Origin: Pseudoalteromonas sp. T1lg75
GTDB taxonomy: Bacteria; Pseudomonadota; Gammaproteobacteria; Enterobacterales; Alteromonadaceae
Length of the DNA stretch: 64,000 nucleotides
Assembly: GCF_002964705.1 (NCBI RefSeq)
Contig: NZ_PQCD01000033.1
Location: forward strand, 55,747 to 119,746
Reading direction: 5' to 3'
Both the position numbers and the translations under genes were made by a program. Below the pieces are notes generated by a model that did no database searches, was not told where the DNA came from, and saw nothing but the letters and a program-made list of their open reading frames with translations. Shown piece after piece: positions 46,551 to 53,999 of this stretch. Position 1 is the first letter of the stretch. The number at the start of each line of letters is the position of its first letter.

Positions 46551-46878
46551 CCCATTTTCGGCACGATGGACTGCGCAAGGGCATACTTTGTGTCTAGGGC
46601 ATTGGCAAATCAGCTATCAAGGTTTGCCATTAACACTCGCCGACATACAAGGGGAACGGGATATGGGCACATGGGGAGTCTATGATCCCATTTTTGACGA
46701 TGATCCCGAGTTTAGCGAGGGTTTACAGGAAGATGACTGGATTTTGGCCAATATAGACTGGCTCAGTGAGCTCTTTATTACCCATCATATCCCCATCGAT
46801 GAGCAGCATATGCGTTGGTTCTACCAAGCCGTCGACGCCGAGGATTGGCGTTGCGGCAGCTGTGGTGGTTGTATGTAG
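46543..46878 (+). CDS. Small acidic protein with C-terminal CGSCGGCM, function unknown
   Basis: 111 residues overlapping the carbonic anhydrase gene by eight bases, so translation is probably coupled. The body is acidic and Trp-rich (WTAQ, GHWQ, GTWGVYD, DDWILANIDWL). It ends in CGSCGGCM, three cysteines in a CxxCxxC array that could bind metal or be redox-active. No signal peptide. I recognise no family; the operon context suggests a link to nitrate reductase or its cofactors. Confidence 0.75.
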   Translation: MTNPFSARWTAQGHTLCLGHWQISYQGLPLTLADIQGERDMGTWGVYDPIFDDDPEFSEGLQEDDWILANIDWLSELFITHHIPIDEQHMRWFYQAVDAEDWRCGSCGGCM

Positions 46879-46978
46879 TTACTACCCACTTTCCATCTTC
46901 GTTTCTACCCACTAAGAGGAATAGCTTAGAGCGAGTCAGCGGTTACACTGGCTTAAATAAAATCATTCGAGAACCAAC

Positions 46979-47365
46979 ATGATTAGTCAGTTTAGTGATC
47001 TACTTAGCTATGCCAAGGAACAGCCCGATCCGCAGCGGCTGTTATTCTTATTTGCCAAAGCGGAGCAAAGTAACAAAAGCAAAAAAAATGCCCGAGGAAC
47101 CCTCACGCCAACCATGTGTGTCGATAAACTGCCGAGTGAAATCGAGGATTTTTCGTCATTATGCCAAGAGGCTGATGGTATTTCTGCGCAGTGGGACTTT
47201 ATGCTCATCGCCAGCCTCAGCGGCGTATTAGGAAAAGCCCCGAGCAGTGAAGATGCCGAGCCTTATTTAAATAAAATGACCAATGATCTGGTCAGTGGAC
47301 AAAATATTGCTAATTATGTGATTTTTGATCGCCAGCAAAATCCGATCGAAATGCATGCTAACTAG
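46979..47365 (+). CDS. Conserved small protein (family often labelled ribonucleotide reductase subunit alpha)
   Basis: 128 residues. The pattern PDPQRLLFLFAKAE...LTPTMCVDKLP...AQWDFMLIASLSG...APSSEDAEPYLNKM is that of a conserved proteobacterial family which databases often label ribonucleotide reductase subunit alpha, although it is far too small and has none of its catalytic residues. True function unknown. Cytosolic. Two CTACCCACT repeats (46882 and 46905) lie between it and the preceding gene. Confidence 0.8.
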   Translation: MISQFSDLLSYAKEQPDPQRLLFLFAKAEQSNKSKKNARGTLTPTMCVDKLPSEIEDFSSLCQEADGISAQWDFMLIASLSGVLGKAPSSEDAEPYLNKMTNDLVSGQNIANYVIFDRQQNPIEMHAN

Positions 47366-47430
47366 CCCGTAAATCATCTCTCCTAAGTCCCTAGTAGCAA
47401 AACCGTGTGATGCTGGTTTTGCTCACCGTT

Positions 47431-47457
47431 AAGCCAGCTCTTGCTGGCTTTTTATTT
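47431..47457 (+). terminator. Rho-independent terminator at the end of the nar operon
   Basis: Stem AAGCCAGC/GCTGGCTT with a TCTT loop followed by TTTATTT, 66 bases after the stop of the last small gene. Confidence 0.88.
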
Positions 47458-47602
47458 ACTGGCGGTGTGTCTTCAGTAAAGCGCTTTTTTGCATCCCTCT
47501 GAGCTCGCGTCTTTCAGCGATATCAGCGTTTTCTCTGTAAGACGCTGTCCAAGTATAAAGCCTTCTCATAGTTCAGAGGACGCTTGCCGCTTTTTTAAGC
47601 CG

Positions 47603-47740
47603 CTAATGACAGAAGGAATAGTGCGCTCTTACAGCCTTTAGCTTGCCGGCAGCCTTAATGCAATTGCTGGGATTACACCCATCCGGTGATGTTTGTACCC
47701 GGTCTGCCCGGCGTAGGATTTCTTCATAGGGTGGGTTCAT
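47603..47740 (-). CDS. Possible 45-residue protein
   Basis: ATG at 47740 is preceded by AGGACGACG, a good ribosome-binding site. The protein begins MNPPYEEILRRADRV and contains three Cys (CNPSNC and a penultimate FCH). No family recognised. Small size means it could be chance; it is reported because of its start context in a gene-free region. Confidence 0.3.
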   Translation of the reverse strand: MNPPYEEILRRADRVQTSPDGCNPSNCIKAAGKLKAVRAHYSFCH

Positions 47741-47878
47741 CGTCGTCCTAAAAGCCCAATTCTATCAAGAACATAAAATTGAAGTGTGAACCTAAGTTGT
47801 ATCTAAATTGAACACTGACAAAATGCTTGCTTGCGCTAGGCTTTTTAATGGGCAGAAAATTTCAAAGAGAGATACAAA

Positions 47879-48355
47879 ATGAACAAGATCATTCATACCT
47901 TAGCCGTCTGGGGAGTGTTTATCATTACACTCAGCCTGACAAGTACCGCGGCCAAGGCCGCAAATGAAGAGCAAGCGGCGACACTTTACCAACGCCTTGG
48001 GGGACTGGCGCCTATTTCTGTGGTAGTCAGTGATTTTATCGATGCCTTAATGCCTGATCAGGTGCTTAATGCCAACCCGGCCATAGATGAAGCGAGAAAT
48101 CGCGTGCCGGCGCCTTATCTTAAGTATCACGTCACCGCCATGGTATGCGAGGTTACCGGTGGGCCTTGCAAATACCAGGGGCGTAGTATGAAAACAGCCC
48201 ATGCCCATTTGAATATTACCGACAAGGAATGGGCACGCATGGTTGAGGTTTTTAAGGAGATTCTTGCCAAACATAAGGTGCCTGAGGCAGAGGGAAATGA
48301 ACTGTTGGCGATCATTGGCACCACTAAGGCGGATATAGTCGCTGCAGTGCCCTAA
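47879..48355 (+). CDS. Group I truncated haemoglobin with signal peptide
   Basis: 158 residues. An N-terminal signal peptide ending AAKA-ANEE predicts a periplasmic location, unusual for this family. The globin part starts LYQRLGGLAPISVVVSDF; the proximal His is probably in KTAHAHLNI. It probably detoxifies NO or handles O2 near the nitrate/nitrite machinery. Monocistronic, ended by a strong terminator. Confidence 0.88.
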   Translation: MNKIIHTLAVWGVFIITLSLTSTAAKAANEEQAATLYQRLGGLAPISVVVSDFIDALMPDQVLNANPAIDEARNRVPAPYLKYHVTAMVCEVTGGPCKYQGRSMKTAHAHLNITDKEWARMVEVFKEILAKHKVPEAEGNELLAIIGTTKADIVAAVP

Positions 48356-48406
48356 GCGACAGAGGCTCGACTCCAATAGATGGGGTCGTTCATTAACCAC
48401 AGGAAT

Positions 48407-48437
48407 AAAAAGGGGGAAGTGAGGCTTCCCCCTTTTT
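48407..48437. terminator. Rho-independent terminator after the truncated haemoglobin
   Basis: Stem AAAAAGGGGGAAG/CTTCCCCCTTTTT with a 5-base loop and a T-tract. Confidence 0.9.
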
Positions 48438-48547
48438 AGTATGTTTTGTTCCTAACTACAGTGGAACCTCGTTCGTTTAGTTCTTCACTTCTCATAATTT
48501 CAGCACCAGCCTACCCCCTATTGAGTATTGTTCAATCGCCGCGCGAG

Positions 48548-48591
48548 ACTATATATTGTGTTAAATAAAATAAAAAAACACAATATATAGT
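48548..48591 (+). promoter_or_regulatory. Paired NrdR boxes upstream of nrdGD
   Basis: ACTATATATTGTGTT (48548-48562) and its exact inverse AACACAATATATAGT (48577-48591), centres 29 bp apart, about three helical turns. This is the normal double-box layout for the NrdR repressor. The second box ends at the base before the nrdG ATG. Confidence 0.9.
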
Positions 48592-49044
48592 ATGTTTAAC
48601 GTATTTTATCCCCAGGTGGTCTTTCAAGAGGTGCCAGATGAAGTGTCTTTGGCCTTCACCGTTAGTGGATGCCCAATAGGGTGCAAGGGTTGTCACAGTA
48701 AAGCGACGTGGAATGCAGACGATGGCACGCCACTGAGTGAAGATCGCTTTAACGAACTGCTATTAAAGTATCAGGGGCTGATTACCTGCGTACTGTTTTT
48801 TGGTGGCGAATGGCATCCGCAAACACTCTTTCGCATGTTAAAAATTGCGCGTGCTCAGGGCCTTAAAACCTGTCTCTATACCGGGGCTGATAATATTGGT
48901 GAGCAGCTTAAGTCGGTACTTACTTACCTTAAAACGGGTCCCTGGAAAGCGGCGCTAGGGGGACTAGATAGCCCAACAACCAACCAACGCTTTATTGATT
49001 TGCGTTCACATCAATCTCTCAACTATAGATTTATAAGGACCTGA
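48592..49044 (+). CDS. nrdG: Anaerobic ribonucleotide reductase activase NrdG
   Basis: Radical-SAM activase that creates the glycyl radical on NrdD. 150 residues. The [4Fe-4S] ligands C27, C31 and C34 are in GCPIGCKGCH, and the SAM-binding FFGGEW follows. It precedes nrdD, the reverse of E. coli, with a two-base gap. No Shine-Dalgarno sequence is visible because the NrdR box occupies that place, so the mRNA may be leaderless or the start may differ. Confidence 0.92.
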   Translation: MFNVFYPQVVFQEVPDEVSLAFTVSGCPIGCKGCHSKATWNADDGTPLSEDRFNELLLKYQGLITCVLFFGGEWHPQTLFRMLKIARAQGLKTCLYTGADNIGEQLKSVLTYLKTGPWKAALGGLDSPTTNQRFIDLRSHQSLNYRFIRT

Positions 49045-49046
49045 TA

Positions 49047-50822
49047 ATGAAAAAGTTACCCGCAGAGTTAATTGACGAAAAACTGGCCTTTATCGCGCGT
49101 TATTGCAGCGCAGCCAACGCCGCCGATGGTTCGGCCCTCGATAGTAATGCCAATGTGACCAGTAAAAATATTGCTACCTTAGAGGCGGAAACCTGCAAAG
49201 ATTACGTTATTCAGATAAATCGAGCCGCTATCACACACAAAATCGCGAACTTGTTTGATGCACAATTGGCTAAGGAATATGTCAGGCAGATAGAAGAGCA
49301 TGAAATTTATGTCCATGACGAAACCAGTCTTAAACCCTACTGTGCATCCATTACCTTATACCCGTTTCTGCTCGATGGTTTAACCAAGCTCGGTGGTGAG
49401 TCTCGGGCACCTAAACATCTCGCTTCTTTTTGTGGTTCCTTTATAAACCTGGTATTTGCGGTCAGCGCTCAGTTTGCTGGTGCCATTGCGACGGTCGAGT
49501 TTTTAACTTATTTCGACTATTTCGCCCGTAAGGATCTGGGCGATGAATATCTACAAACCCACACCAAGGAGATAGCCAACCATTTACAGCATGTCGTTTA
49601 TGCACTAAACCAGCCAGCTGCGGCACGGGGCTATCAAAGTGTATTTTGGAATATCTCCTTATATGATGAGGGTTATTTTAATGCCCTGTTTGCCCATTTT
49701 GTTTTTCCTGATGGCAGCGCCCCTGTTTGGCAGTCAGTTGAAAAGTTACAGCGTTATTTCATGAGTTGGTTCAATCAGGAGCGTGAGAAAGCCATTTTGA
49801 CCTTTCCGGTGATCACCGCGGCGATGCTAACGCACGAAGGGCAAGTCAGAGATCAAGCGTTTAAAGCATTTTGTGCCGAGCAGCTGGCGGCTGGTAATGG
49901 CTTCTTTATTTATCAATCCGATAACCCAGATTCTCTTGCTTCATGTTGTCGTTTACGCAATGAAATCAACGACAATACGTTTTCCTACACCTTAGGCGCC
50001 GGTGGTATTTCTACGGGCTCTATCAATGTTATTACCCTTAATATGAACCGACTGATACAAGATGGGCGAGAATTGTCCGTTGAGGTAGAAAAAATTCATA
50101 AGTATCAGGTGGCTTATCGTAGCGTGATGCAAGACTACCTTGAGAGCCATATGCTAAGTGTCTATGACGCTGGTTTCATTAGTATGGATAAGCAATATTT
50201 GACCATAGGGATAAATGGCATGGTTGAAGCGGCAGAAGCCCAGGGCTTGCAAGTGGGTAACAATGAGCAATATAAGTCCTTTGTTCGCCAGCAATTGCAG
50301 GTGATTTACGAGGCTAATCGCGCGGCCAGTAAAGAGTATGGTTATTTATTCAATACCGAGTTTGTGCCAGCAGAAAACTTGGGAGTGAAAAATGCAAAAT
50401 GGGACCGTAACGATGGTTATAGCGTTCCCCGTGATTGCTATAACTCGTATTTCTATGTGGTCGAAGATGATGAGCTTAATCATTTGGATAAGTTTATTTT
50501 GCATGGCCAAGAAATGGTGCAATATCTTGACGGTGGTTCGGCATTGCACCTAAATCTAGCGGAGCGTCTGAGTATTGAGCAGTACGCCAAGCTGCTCGAT
50601 ATCTCTGCACGCACAGGCTGTAACTACTTCTGTGTGAATGTGAAATGCACTATTTGCAACAGCTGCGAATATATAGATAAAGACACGCGTTATAGCTGTA
50701 AACAATGCGGCAGTCAGGACATTGATCATGGCACTCGGGTTATCGGTTATTTAAAGCGTGTTTCAGCCTTTTCTAAAGGAAGGCGTGAAGAGCACAGCCG
50801 CCGTCATTATCATCTTGGCTAG
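49047..50822 (+). CDS. nrdD: Class III (anaerobic) ribonucleotide reductase NrdD, compact form
   Basis: Makes dNTPs without oxygen. 591 residues, lacking the N-terminal ATP-cone of the roughly 710-residue E. coli enzyme. The glycyl radical residue is G567 (RVIGYL); the zinc site is formed by CTICNSC (534-540) and CKQC (551-554). The active-site segment DSLASCCRLRNE has adjacent cysteines resembling the thioredoxin-using NrdD2 subgroup rather than the formate-using one; this subgroup call is inference. Controlled by NrdR through the shared promoter. Confidence 0.92.
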   Translation: MKKLPAELIDEKLAFIARYCSAANAADGSALDSNANVTSKNIATLEAETCKDYVIQINRAAITHKIANLFDAQLAKEYVRQIEEHEIYVHDETSLKPYCASITLYPFLLDGLTKLGGESRAPKHLASFCGSFINLVFAVSAQFAGAIATVEFLTYFDYFARKDLGDEYLQTHTKEIANHLQHVVYALNQPAAARGYQSVFWNISLYDEGYFNALFAHFVFPDGSAPVWQSVEKLQRYFMSWFNQEREKAILTFPVITAAMLTHEGQVRDQAFKAFCAEQLAAGNGFFIYQSDNPDSLASCCRLRNEINDNTFSYTLGAGGISTGSINVITLNMNRLIQDGRELSVEVEKIHKYQVAYRSVMQDYLESHMLSVYDAGFISMDKQYLTIGINGMVEAAEAQGLQVGNNEQYKSFVRQQLQVIYEANRAASKEYGYLFNTEFVPAENLGVKNAKWDRNDGYSVPRDCYNSYFYVVEDDELNHLDKFILHGQEMVQYLDGGSALHLNLAERLSIEQYAKLLDISARTGCNYFCVNVKCTICNSCEYIDKDTRYSCKQCGSQDIDHGTRVIGYLKRVSAFSKGRREEHSRRHYHLG

Positions 50823-50834
50823 CTCCTCATTCGT

Positions 50835-50855
50835 AACAGGGGCCTAGCCCCTGTT
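50835..50855. terminator. Hairpin between nrdD and the haemerythrin gene
   Basis: Perfect 9-bp stem AACAGGGGC/GCCCCTGTT with a CTA loop between convergent genes, 13 bases after the nrdD stop. No T-tract. Confidence 0.55.
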
Positions 50856-51280
50856 CATAGCTGGGTGATCTGTAGAAACAAAGCGGCTTTTTCTTCCTCA
50901 CTACTGCGTTGGTCCAGCATTGGATACAGTACCTGTTCTTCTTTGTCGTTATGTTCACTTAATAACGACTCGAGGCGGTGCAACAGTGGCGCTATGGGTT
51001 GCTGATGCTCCAGTTGCTCACTTATCTGGCTATTAAGCGCAACGATTTCTTGATGCTCTATGGTCATTACCCTTGTTGGTCCTTGATTCATCCCTGTTTT
51101 TTGTTCAAAAAATGGAAATAACACGCTTTCTTCCCAGCGAATATGCTGCTCTAAGCCTTGTCTAAAGGCATGAAAATATGCGCTAGCCTGCCTTGTGCCC
51201 TGTTGAGCTATAAACTGGTTGTACAGCGCATCAAGACGTTTGTGATCTGCTTCGAAATAAAAGCTAATTAACTGTGTCAT
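50855..51280 (-). CDS. Haemerythrin-like di-iron protein
   Basis: 141-residue four-helix protein. Candidate metal ligands: H13 (EADHKRLD), H46 and E51 (EQHIRWEESVLF), H76 (MTIEHQEI), and H and E in the last helix pair (LLSEHNDKEEQVLYP). Possible O2/NO binding or iron-cluster protection. Its start overlaps the ubiT stop by four bases, so it is expressed with anaerobic ubiquinone synthesis. No signal peptide. Confidence 0.87.
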   Translation of the reverse strand: MTQLISFYFEADHKRLDALYNQFIAQQGTRQASAYFHAFRQGLEQHIRWEESVLFPFFEQKTGMNQGPTRVMTIEHQEIVALNSQISEQLEHQQPIAPLLHRLESLLSEHNDKEEQVLYPMLDQRSSEEEKAALFLQITQL

Positions 51281-51774
51281 AGGTCAAATCCATATTTTTC
51301 TAATAGATTGCAATGGCTCTGGCTCAGCCAATGCAGCGGTTTAGGTAAGTTTTGCGGGTCTAGGTTTTCCAGGCAGGACTTAATTTCTAAGCCAAGCTCG
51401 GTATCACCGGCGATAGCCAAACGACGATTAAAGAACAATTGGTCCGGGTCGGCTCTGCCTGCACTTAATCGGATAAAGTCATTAAGTTGGCCTTTAAATT
51501 CAACGTCGAAGTGTGGCCCTTCAATGATTTTTAACGACCCTTGAATCAAGCCTATGTACCAACAATGGTGTAAATCCGTGACTTCTAACCTCAAAATGCG
51601 CCCGGCAAGAAACTCAAGCTCGCCGGTGCCCAACTCCTCTCGGAAAACATAGTTAAGCACTTGTTGTAAAGGGGCTTTTTGCACCACATTTGGCATGGCT
51701 GCCAGTAGTTTACTGCCCATAATAGGTAGTATAGCTAAGCCATTTTTAATACTGCTTTCTAGGTGGTTTTTCAT
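51277..51774 (-). CDS. ubiT: Ubiquinone biosynthesis accessory factor UbiT
   Basis: SCP2-domain lipid-binding factor for the oxygen-independent ubiquinone pathway. 165 residues; the SCP2 fold covers about residues 45-135, ending with the AGDTELGLEIKSCLENLD signature common to UbiT/YhbT. It is divergent from ubiUV with an FNR-like box and -10 of its own. UbiT is needed for ubiquinone under anaerobic conditions in E. coli and Pseudomonas. Confidence 0.92.
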   Translation of the reverse strand: MKNHLESSIKNGLAILPIMGSKLLAAMPNVVQKAPLQQVLNYVFREELGTGELEFLAGRILRLEVTDLHHCWYIGLIQGSLKIIEGPHFDVEFKGQLNDFIRLSAGRADPDQLFFNRRLAIAGDTELGLEIKSCLENLDPQNLPKPLHWLSQSHCNLLEKYGFDL

Positions 51775-51829
51775 TGGTTAACCTCTTATAAATCAATGTC
51801 TTATTTTATTTTTTTTATTCTAAAAGGTG

Positions 51830-51843
51830 TTAATCCAAATCAA
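51830..51843 (-). promoter_or_regulatory. FNR-like box and promoter of ubiT
   Basis: TTAATCCAAATCAA matches nine of ten defined FNR positions. Read leftwards, a TAAAAT -10 (51803-51808) is centred 31 bp away, the class II spacing. It faces ubiT and the haemerythrin gene. Confidence 0.78.
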
Positions 51844-52035
51844 CATAAGGGCAGTTTCTTGGTTGATAATTAGGTTTGCCGTTATGGGTTGGGATCCGGG
51901 GCGTAAAAAGTGGCATTAAAGGGGATGCAGGACCATCTAGGTGTGCTGCATGATAAGGGAGTGCGCCTATAGCTAATACACAATGGGTAAGCTAAACATG
52001 GGCATTGGCGATGAATAGGTAGAGACCGCGCAAGC

Positions 52036-52049
52036 TTAATCTAGATCAA
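52036..52049 (+). promoter_or_regulatory. FNR-like box and promoter of ubiUV
   Basis: TTAATCTAGATCAA matches nine of ten defined FNR positions, with the same G-to-A change as the ubiT box. TATTCT at 52071-52076 is centred 31 bp downstream. Confidence 0.8.
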
Positions 52050-52113
52050 GCTTTGACAGGGTCAGGCCTTTATTCTGGGCGTTACTTTATGTTGATAAGC
52101 ACGGAGTTAAGAC

Positions 52114-53109
52114 ATGGAATTATTGTGTCCTGCCGGCAGCTATAAATCATTGCAAGCGGCGGTCGATAATGGCGCCGATGCGGTTTATATTGGTTTCAAA
52201 GATCAAACCAACGCACGCCATTTTGCGGGCCTTAATTTTTCGCCCAAGCAATTAGAGATGGGGGTTGAATATATTCGTCGTCATCAACGACGATTACACA
52301 TTGCGATTAATACGTTCGCTCATCCTGATAAAACACGGTTATGGCAAGCCGCGATTGATCGCGCCGTAGAGCTCGGTGCCGATGTGCTCATCGTGGCCGA
52401 CTTGGCCATGTTGGAATACTGCTCCACTCGTTACCCTGAAGTGGAACTGCATGCCTCTGTGCAGGTTTCGGCGACCAACCTGGGGGCGATAGCATTACTT
52501 AAAGATAGTTTTAATGTGTCGCGAGTGGTGTTGCCCCGGGTGTTGTCCATTCACCAAATTAGACAGCTATCGCGGCACTGTCCCGTCGAGCTGGAAGTTT
52601 TTGCCTACGGCAGCCTCTGTATTATGGCCGAAGGGCGCTGCTATCTATCATCCTACCTGACCGGCGAGTCCCCTAATACCGCGGGTGCCTGTTCTCCGGC
52701 ACGCTTCGTTGAATACAGGGACAGTGAATCCGTTCTGGAAACCCGCTTGAACGACATTGTTATTGACCGTTTTTCGCCACAGGAGAAGGCGGGGTATCCA
52801 ACCCTTTGTAAAGGTCGCTTTGCTGTTGCTGGTAATCAATATCATGTGCTCGAAGAACCCACGAGTTTGAACAGTATGGAATTGCTGCCCGAGCTTATGG
52901 CGTTAGGGATTAGTGCCATCAAAATAGAGGGTCGTCAACGCAGTCCAACCTATGTCGCAGATGTAACCAGAACCTGGCGTCAAGCTATTGATGCTTGCCG
53001 TAGCGATGCAAAACATTTTTCACCCAGCGAGCAAGCACAACGGTGTTTGCAAAAATACTCTGAAGGCAGCCAAACAACCTTGGGTGCATATCATAAAAAA
53101 TGGAAATAG
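52114..53109 (+). CDS. ubiU: Oxygen-independent ubiquinone hydroxylation protein UbiU (U32 family)
   Basis: Fe-S partner of UbiV in anaerobic ubiquinone ring hydroxylation. 331 residues. The N-terminal MELLCPAGSYKSLQAAVDNGADAVYIG is diagnostic of U32 proteins. Cluster cysteines are likely in LCIMAEGRCYLSS, GACSPAR and TLCKGRF. Earlier annotated as peptidase YhbU. Its end is adjacent to ubiV. Confidence 0.94.
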   Translation: MELLCPAGSYKSLQAAVDNGADAVYIGFKDQTNARHFAGLNFSPKQLEMGVEYIRRHQRRLHIAINTFAHPDKTRLWQAAIDRAVELGADVLIVADLAMLEYCSTRYPEVELHASVQVSATNLGAIALLKDSFNVSRVVLPRVLSIHQIRQLSRHCPVELEVFAYGSLCIMAEGRCYLSSYLTGESPNTAGACSPARFVEYRDSESVLETRLNDIVIDRFSPQEKAGYPTLCKGRFAVAGNQYHVLEEPTSLNSMELLPELMALGISAIKIEGRQRSPTYVADVTRTWRQAIDACRSDAKHFSPSEQAQRCLQKYSEGSQTTLGAYHKKWK

Positions 53110-53120
53110 GAGCCACACAG

Positions 53121-53999
53121 ATGAAATATGCACTTGGTCCTCTCCTTTACTACTGGCCTAAGGAAAAAGTAGAAGCTTTCTACGAGCAAGCAGCTGAAAG
53201 CAGCGCTGACATCATTTACCTTGGTGAAACCGTGTGTTCAAAACGCCGTGAAATGAAACTCCGGGATTGGTTACGCATTGCCAATAACCTCAAGGCTGCG
53301 GGAAAAGAAGTCTGTTTGTCGTCACTGGCTTTGCTGGAGACACCGTCAGATCTCTTTATGTTAAGGCGGTACTGCGATGAATCAGGCTTTACGGTTGAGG
53401 CCAATGATCTCGCAGCGGTCAATCAACTGGAGCAAAACCGGGTTCCCTTTGTGATTGGTCCGGCAATCAACTGCTATAACGCTGAGACCGTCAGACTGTT
53501 ATTTAAAAAAGGCATGCGGCGTTGGGTGATGCCCGTGGAAATGTCACGTACATGGTTGAAAGAAATACGCACCTCACCCCTGTTAAGTGATATCAATGGG
53601 CAACTGGAGGTGGAGGTTTTCGCCTATGGCCACTTGCCGTTGGCTTACAGCTCACGTTGTTTTACCGCGCGTTCTGAGAATCGCCATAAGGATCAATGTA
53701 ATCTGTGTTGTATTGAATACCCTAACGGCCGGGTGGTTAATACTCAGGATAATAAAGAAATCTTTGTTCTTAACGGCTTACAGACTCAGTCCGGACTTAA
53801 ATATAACCTGATAAACGAGCAGGTAACTATGGGGGGGCTGGTTGATATTGTGCGCTTAAGCCCCGAGTCCGAGCAGACTTTGGTGATGCTAGATAGGTTC
53901 CGAACTAATGAGGATGGTACTTATCCGATGGCGCTTAATACCGACAAAGAATGCAATGGCTATTGGTTTAAAATCGCCGGTATGGATATATCAAGCTAG
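53121..53999 (+). CDS. ubiV: Oxygen-independent ubiquinone hydroxylation protein UbiV (U32 family)
   Basis: 292 residues from the ATG at 53121, which follows AGGAGCC. It forms a heterodimer with UbiU. Cysteines fitting the [4Fe-4S] site are in ETVCSKRRE and SRCFTARSENRHKDQCNLCC. It starts 11 bases after the ubiU stop. Its last nine bases overlap the end of the convergent PP2C-kinase gene. Confidence 0.94.
   Translation: MKYALGPLLYYWPKEKVEAFYEQAAESSADIIYLGETVCSKRREMKLRDWLRIANNLKAAGKEVCLSSLALLETPSDLFMLRRYCDESGFTVEANDLAAVNQLEQNRVPFVIGPAINCYNAETVRLLFKKGMRRWVMPVEMSRTWLKEIRTSPLLSDINGQLEVEVFAYGHLPLAYSSRCFTARSENRHKDQCNLCCIEYPNGRVVNTQDNKEIFVLNGLQTQSGLKYNLINEQVTMGGLVDIVRLSPESEQTLVMLDRFRTNEDGTYPMALNTDKECNGYWFKIAGMDISS

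Larger units (their letters stand above)
47366..47878. other. Long intergenic region with terminator and a possible small gene
   Basis: 513 bases. It holds a rho-independent terminator (47431-47457) and a 45-codon minus-strand frame (47603-47740). The remainder, including 47460-47600 with several TTTTTT runs, shows no RNA gene or mobile element that I recognise. Confidence 0.5.

Noticed and set aside
46979..47365. A genuine ribonucleotide reductase alpha subunit
   Set aside because: Only 128 residues and no active-site cysteines; the real anaerobic RNR of the window is nrdD at 49047-50822.
48521..48536. FNR box upstream of nrdG (TTGAGTATTGTTCAA)
   Set aside because: The spacing between half sites is wrong (TTGA-N7-TCAA) and the inner AT/AT bases of TTGAT-N4-ATCAA are missing.
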